Shown: piece after piece, positions 5,982 through 7,692 of the stretch
How positions within the stretch are numbered: the stretch's first letter is position 1
How the letters are laid out: the number at the start of each line of letters is the position of its first letter
Source: Candidatus Delongbacteria bacterium
Lineage (GTDB): Bacteria > UBA4055
DNA length: 7,692 nucleotides
NCBI GenBank assembly: GCA_022013635.1
Contig: JAKLPX010000082.1
Span: forward strand, 1 to 7,692
Direction of reading: 5' to 3'
Notes under the pieces: generated by a model
Told to the model about the DNA's origin: nothing
Databases searched by the model: none
What the model saw: only the letters and a program-made list of their open reading frames with translations
Position numbers and translations under genes: made by a program

Positions 5982-6361
5982 TCTTCTGTTTCGGATTATC
6001 TCGCATGGTTTGAAGATGCTTATTTTCTGTTCGCAGTCAGATTATATGATGCTTCTATTTCACGGTCGAACGCAAATCCGAAAAAGATCTACTGCATTGA
6101 TCATTCAATGATTATGTCAATTTCATCCGGTATTCTTGTGAATTCGGGGCACATTCTTGAGAACTTGGTGTTTACCGCTCTCAGAAGATCAACACTCGGA
6201 AACGCGAAGTTACCGCACTATCCGAGGCCGTGTCCGAACTGAAACTTTCGGAAGGAACGATAGTAACAAGAAACGAAGAAGATGAAATAGCACTTGATGC
6301 GGGAAAGATAAAAGTTACGCCTGCGTGGAAATTCTTATTAAGTTCAGATTATTTTATTTGA
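5943..6361 (+). pseudogene. DUF4143-type ATPase (AAA-like), C-terminal part with internal deletion and frameshift
   Basis: Part A (to about 6190) reads VSDYLAWFEDAYFLF, then NPKKIYCIDHSM and SGILVNSGHILENLVFTALRR, the typical succession of the DUF4143 domain that follows the AAA domain in this large ATPase family. Part B, in another frame (about 6188-6361), reads NTRKREVTALSEAVSELKLS, then GTIVTRNEEDEIALDAGKIK and PAWKFLL before TGA at 6359, the usual C-terminus of the same family. The piece normally between them (an IYYYKT..., EVDF... region, roughly 45-50 residues with the nuclease-like core) is missing, and the junction at about 6185-6195 shifts the frame. The whole N-terminal AAA domain with Walker motifs is also absent upstream. 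No start or RBS is seen. It is a dead gene; relatives are often plasmid- or defence-region-associated, with function poorly known. Confidence 0.88.
6116..6154 (+). repeat. 39-bp direct repeat, copy 2, inside the ATPase pseudogene
   Basis: This is the in-context copy of the block at 4564-4602. It lies in frame within part A of the DUF4143 remnant and encodes SISSGILVNSGH. The two copies are about 1.55 kb apart in direct orientation and bracket the toxin-antitoxin module and the AbiEii remnant. Confidence 0.75.
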
Positions 6362-6386
6362 TTATATTCTTAATTGCTAATATATT
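6358..6386 (+). promoter_or_regulatory. Candidate promoter of the type ISP restriction gene
   Basis: TTGATT (6358-6363), 17 bp, TATATT (6381-6386). The -35 overlaps the stop codon of the ATPase pseudogene. Transcription would begin near 6393, leaving a leader of about 20-27 nt with the ribosome binding site GGACAGG (6405-6411). Confidence 0.5.
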
Positions 6387-6404
6387 TAAAGTCAATAAAT
6401 ATAT
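6380..6404. promoter_or_regulatory. Perfect 9-bp inverted repeat over the -10 of the restriction gene, candidate operator
   Basis: ATATATTTA (6380-6388) and TAAATATAT (6396-6404) are exact inverted copies with a 7-bp spacer AAGTCAA. The left arm covers the -10 box and the right arm ends one base before the ribosome binding site. A protein bound here, or a hairpin in the leader RNA, could restrain expression. No regulator gene for it is visible in the window. Confidence 0.4.
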
Positions 6405-6413
6405 GGACAGGTA

Positions 6414-7692
6414 ATGTCAATGAAATTTCATGAAACGATAGATAAATACAGAAAATATTCATTTACAGAGCGGGATAAGGGTGGTAAATTCGAGAAGCTT
6501 ATTCAGGCTTATTTAAGAACTGACCCGAAGTATGCGACCAAGCTTAAAGAAGTCTGGATGTGGCATGACTTCCCCGGCAGAAAGGATTTCGGAGGTAAAG
6601 ATACCGGAATTGATCTTGTCGCGCTGACGGTCGAAGGCGATTACTGGGCTATTCAGTGTAAATGCTACGCTGAAGATGCCATAATAGATAAACCAGCGGT
6701 TGATTCGTTCCTTGCGACATCAAGCAGAGCTTTTATGAATGATGAACTTAAAATGGTTGAATTCTCTCACAGATTGTGGATCTCAACTACGAACCATTGG
6801 GGATCGAACGCCGAAGAAGCTATCAGGAATCAGAGACCGCCGGTTACAAGGCTGAATAAATATGAACTCGAAACAGCCGCAGTGAACTGGGAGATGCTTG
6901 ATAAAGGAATTACAGGCGATACCGCCCGTACAAAAAAGAAAACACTCAGACAGCATCAGATCACAGCGCTCGAAAATACTCATGAATATTTTAAGACTTC
7001 AGACCGCGGAAAGCTTATCATGGCCTGCGGAACAGGCAAAACATTTACATCACTTAAGATAGCAGAGAAGGAAACAGACGGGAGAGGTCTGATACTTTTT
7101 CTTGTTCCTTCGATAGCGCTTCTCGGACAAACCTTGAGCGAATGGACTGCCGATGCACTTGAACCGATAGACGCTGTCTGCATCTGCTCGGATGAAAGGA
7201 TCTCATCGAAAAAGATTCTGAATGAGGACACGGATAAATTCAGCGTGGTTGACCTTGCCCTCCCGGCATCAACAGATCAAAAGAATATCATCCGTCAGTT
7301 CAGCTATATCAAGATGATGAAGATATCTGGAATGACGGTCGTTTTCTCTACTTATCAGTCAATTGAAGTGATCTCCAAAGCGCAGTCTCAGCTTCTCAAG
7401 ACTTACAAGGGTGACGAAGATAATTATATTTTCGATCTTATCATCTGCGACGAAGCGCACAGAACAACCGGAGTCGCGCTGACTAAGGATGATTCATCCG
7501 ATTTTATCAAAGTGCATGACAATGATTTCATCAAGGCAAGAAAAAGACTTTACATGACAGCAACTCCGCGGCTTTACAGCGATGATTCAAAAGCGAAAGC
7601 GGCGGAAAGAGAAGCCATACTCTGCTCAATGGACGATGAAACGATCTACGGAACTGAAATTTACAGAATAGGCTTCGGCGAAGCTGTAGAAA
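6414..7692 (+). CDS. Type ISP restriction-modification enzyme, N-terminal part (Mrr-like nuclease + helicase; 3' end outside window)
   Basis: The frame is open from 6414 to the window end (426 codons). Numbering from the ATG at 6420, residues 1-130 form an Mrr-type PD-(D/E)xK nuclease domain: ERDKGGKFEKL with Glu25, DTGIDLVA with Asp65, and WAIQCKCY with Gln79-x-Lys81. A superfamily 2 helicase follows: LRQHQITALE (176-185), Walker A ACGTGKT (202-208), LVPSIALLGQT motif Ia, DEAH box ICDEAHRT (342-349), and motif III MTATPR (379-384). This order matches single-chain type ISP enzymes such as LlaGI, which continue with an N6-adenine methyltransferase and a target-recognition domain to about 1,550-1,600 residues; the part beyond 7692 cannot be seen. 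A stand-alone Mrr-helicase of the same COG4889-like group is the alternative. ATGs at 6414 and 6420 share GGACAGG (6405-6411); spacing from AGG slightly favours 6420. By eye the gene is less AT-rich than the left half. Confidence 0.9.
   Translation, partial: MSMKFHETIDKYRKYSFTERDKGGKFEKLIQAYLRTDPKYATKLKEVWMWHDFPGRKDFGGKDTGIDLVALTVEGDYWAIQCKCYAEDAIIDKPAVDSFLATSSRAFMNDELKMVEFSHRLWISTTNHWGSNAEEAIRNQRPPVTRLNKYELETAAVNWEMLDKGITGDTARTKKKTLRQHQITALENTHEYFKTSDRGKLIMACGTGKTFTSLKIAEKETDGRGLILFLVPSIALLGQTLSEWTADALEPIDAVCICSDERISSKKILNEDTDKFSVVDLALPASTDQKNIIRQFSYIKMMKISGMTVVFSTYQSIEVISKAQSQLLKTYKGDEDNYIFDLIICDEAHRTTGVALTKDDSSDFIKVHDNDFIKARKRLYMTATPRLYSDDSKAKAAEREAILCSMDDETIYGTEIYRIGFGEAVE

Noticed and set aside
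6783..7231. Two minus-strand open frames opposite the nuclease/helicase gene.
   Set aside because: The plus strand there encodes intact helicase motifs (Walker A, motif Ia); the minus frames are shadows.

Overview
The window comes from an AT-rich bacterial chromosome, almost certainly Gram-negative: the left edge carries an outer-membrane beta-barrel-like protein and the middle an ECF sigma factor with a membrane-anchored zinc-finger anti-sigma factor. An in-frame phosphoglycerate kinase-triosephosphate isomerase fusion, best known from Thermotoga, is the most distinctive housekeeping gene. I cannot name the phylum. The gene content and the TATATT(TA)-type -10 boxes would fit an FCB-like or candidate-phylum lineage, but that is a guess.

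Left half (1-4522), ordinary chromosome: the 3' part of a barrel-like protein (+) converges, with a 2-nt gap, on the bifunctional glycolytic enzyme (-). A 173-bp AT-rich divergent region separates that enzyme from a two-gene operon (+) encoding an ECF-type sigma factor and its ZAS-domain, single-pass anti-sigma factor.

Right half (about 4523-7692), a small defence-type island with visible wreckage. From left to right it holds: a 39-bp scrap matching part of a DUF4143-type ATPase gene; a complete BrnT-like toxin/ribbon-helix-helix antitoxin operon (-) with a strong promoter that apparently makes a leaderless mRNA; an AbiEii-type nucleotidyltransferase (-) that has lost its catalytic N-terminal half; a short unexplained segment; a DUF4143 ATPase pseudogene (+) that has lost its 5' part and has an internal deletion with a frameshift; and the first ~425 codons of a large Mrr-nuclease/helicase protein (+) whose motifs match the start of a type ISP restriction-modification enzyme. 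The gene continues past the right edge and is open from about 6414 to the end of the window.

The 39-bp block at 4564-4602 recurs, with two silent-type differences, inside the ATPase pseudogene at 6116-6154. The two copies therefore bracket the toxin-antitoxin and AbiEii segment as direct repeats. Two unrelated genes have lost their 5' ends towards each other around 5870-5980. Together these suggest repeated deletion and recombination in a defence hotspot. The restriction gene looks less AT-rich than the left half and has its own promoter with a perfect 9-bp inverted repeat over the -10 box. No tRNA, rRNA, CRISPR array or intact transposase was seen.
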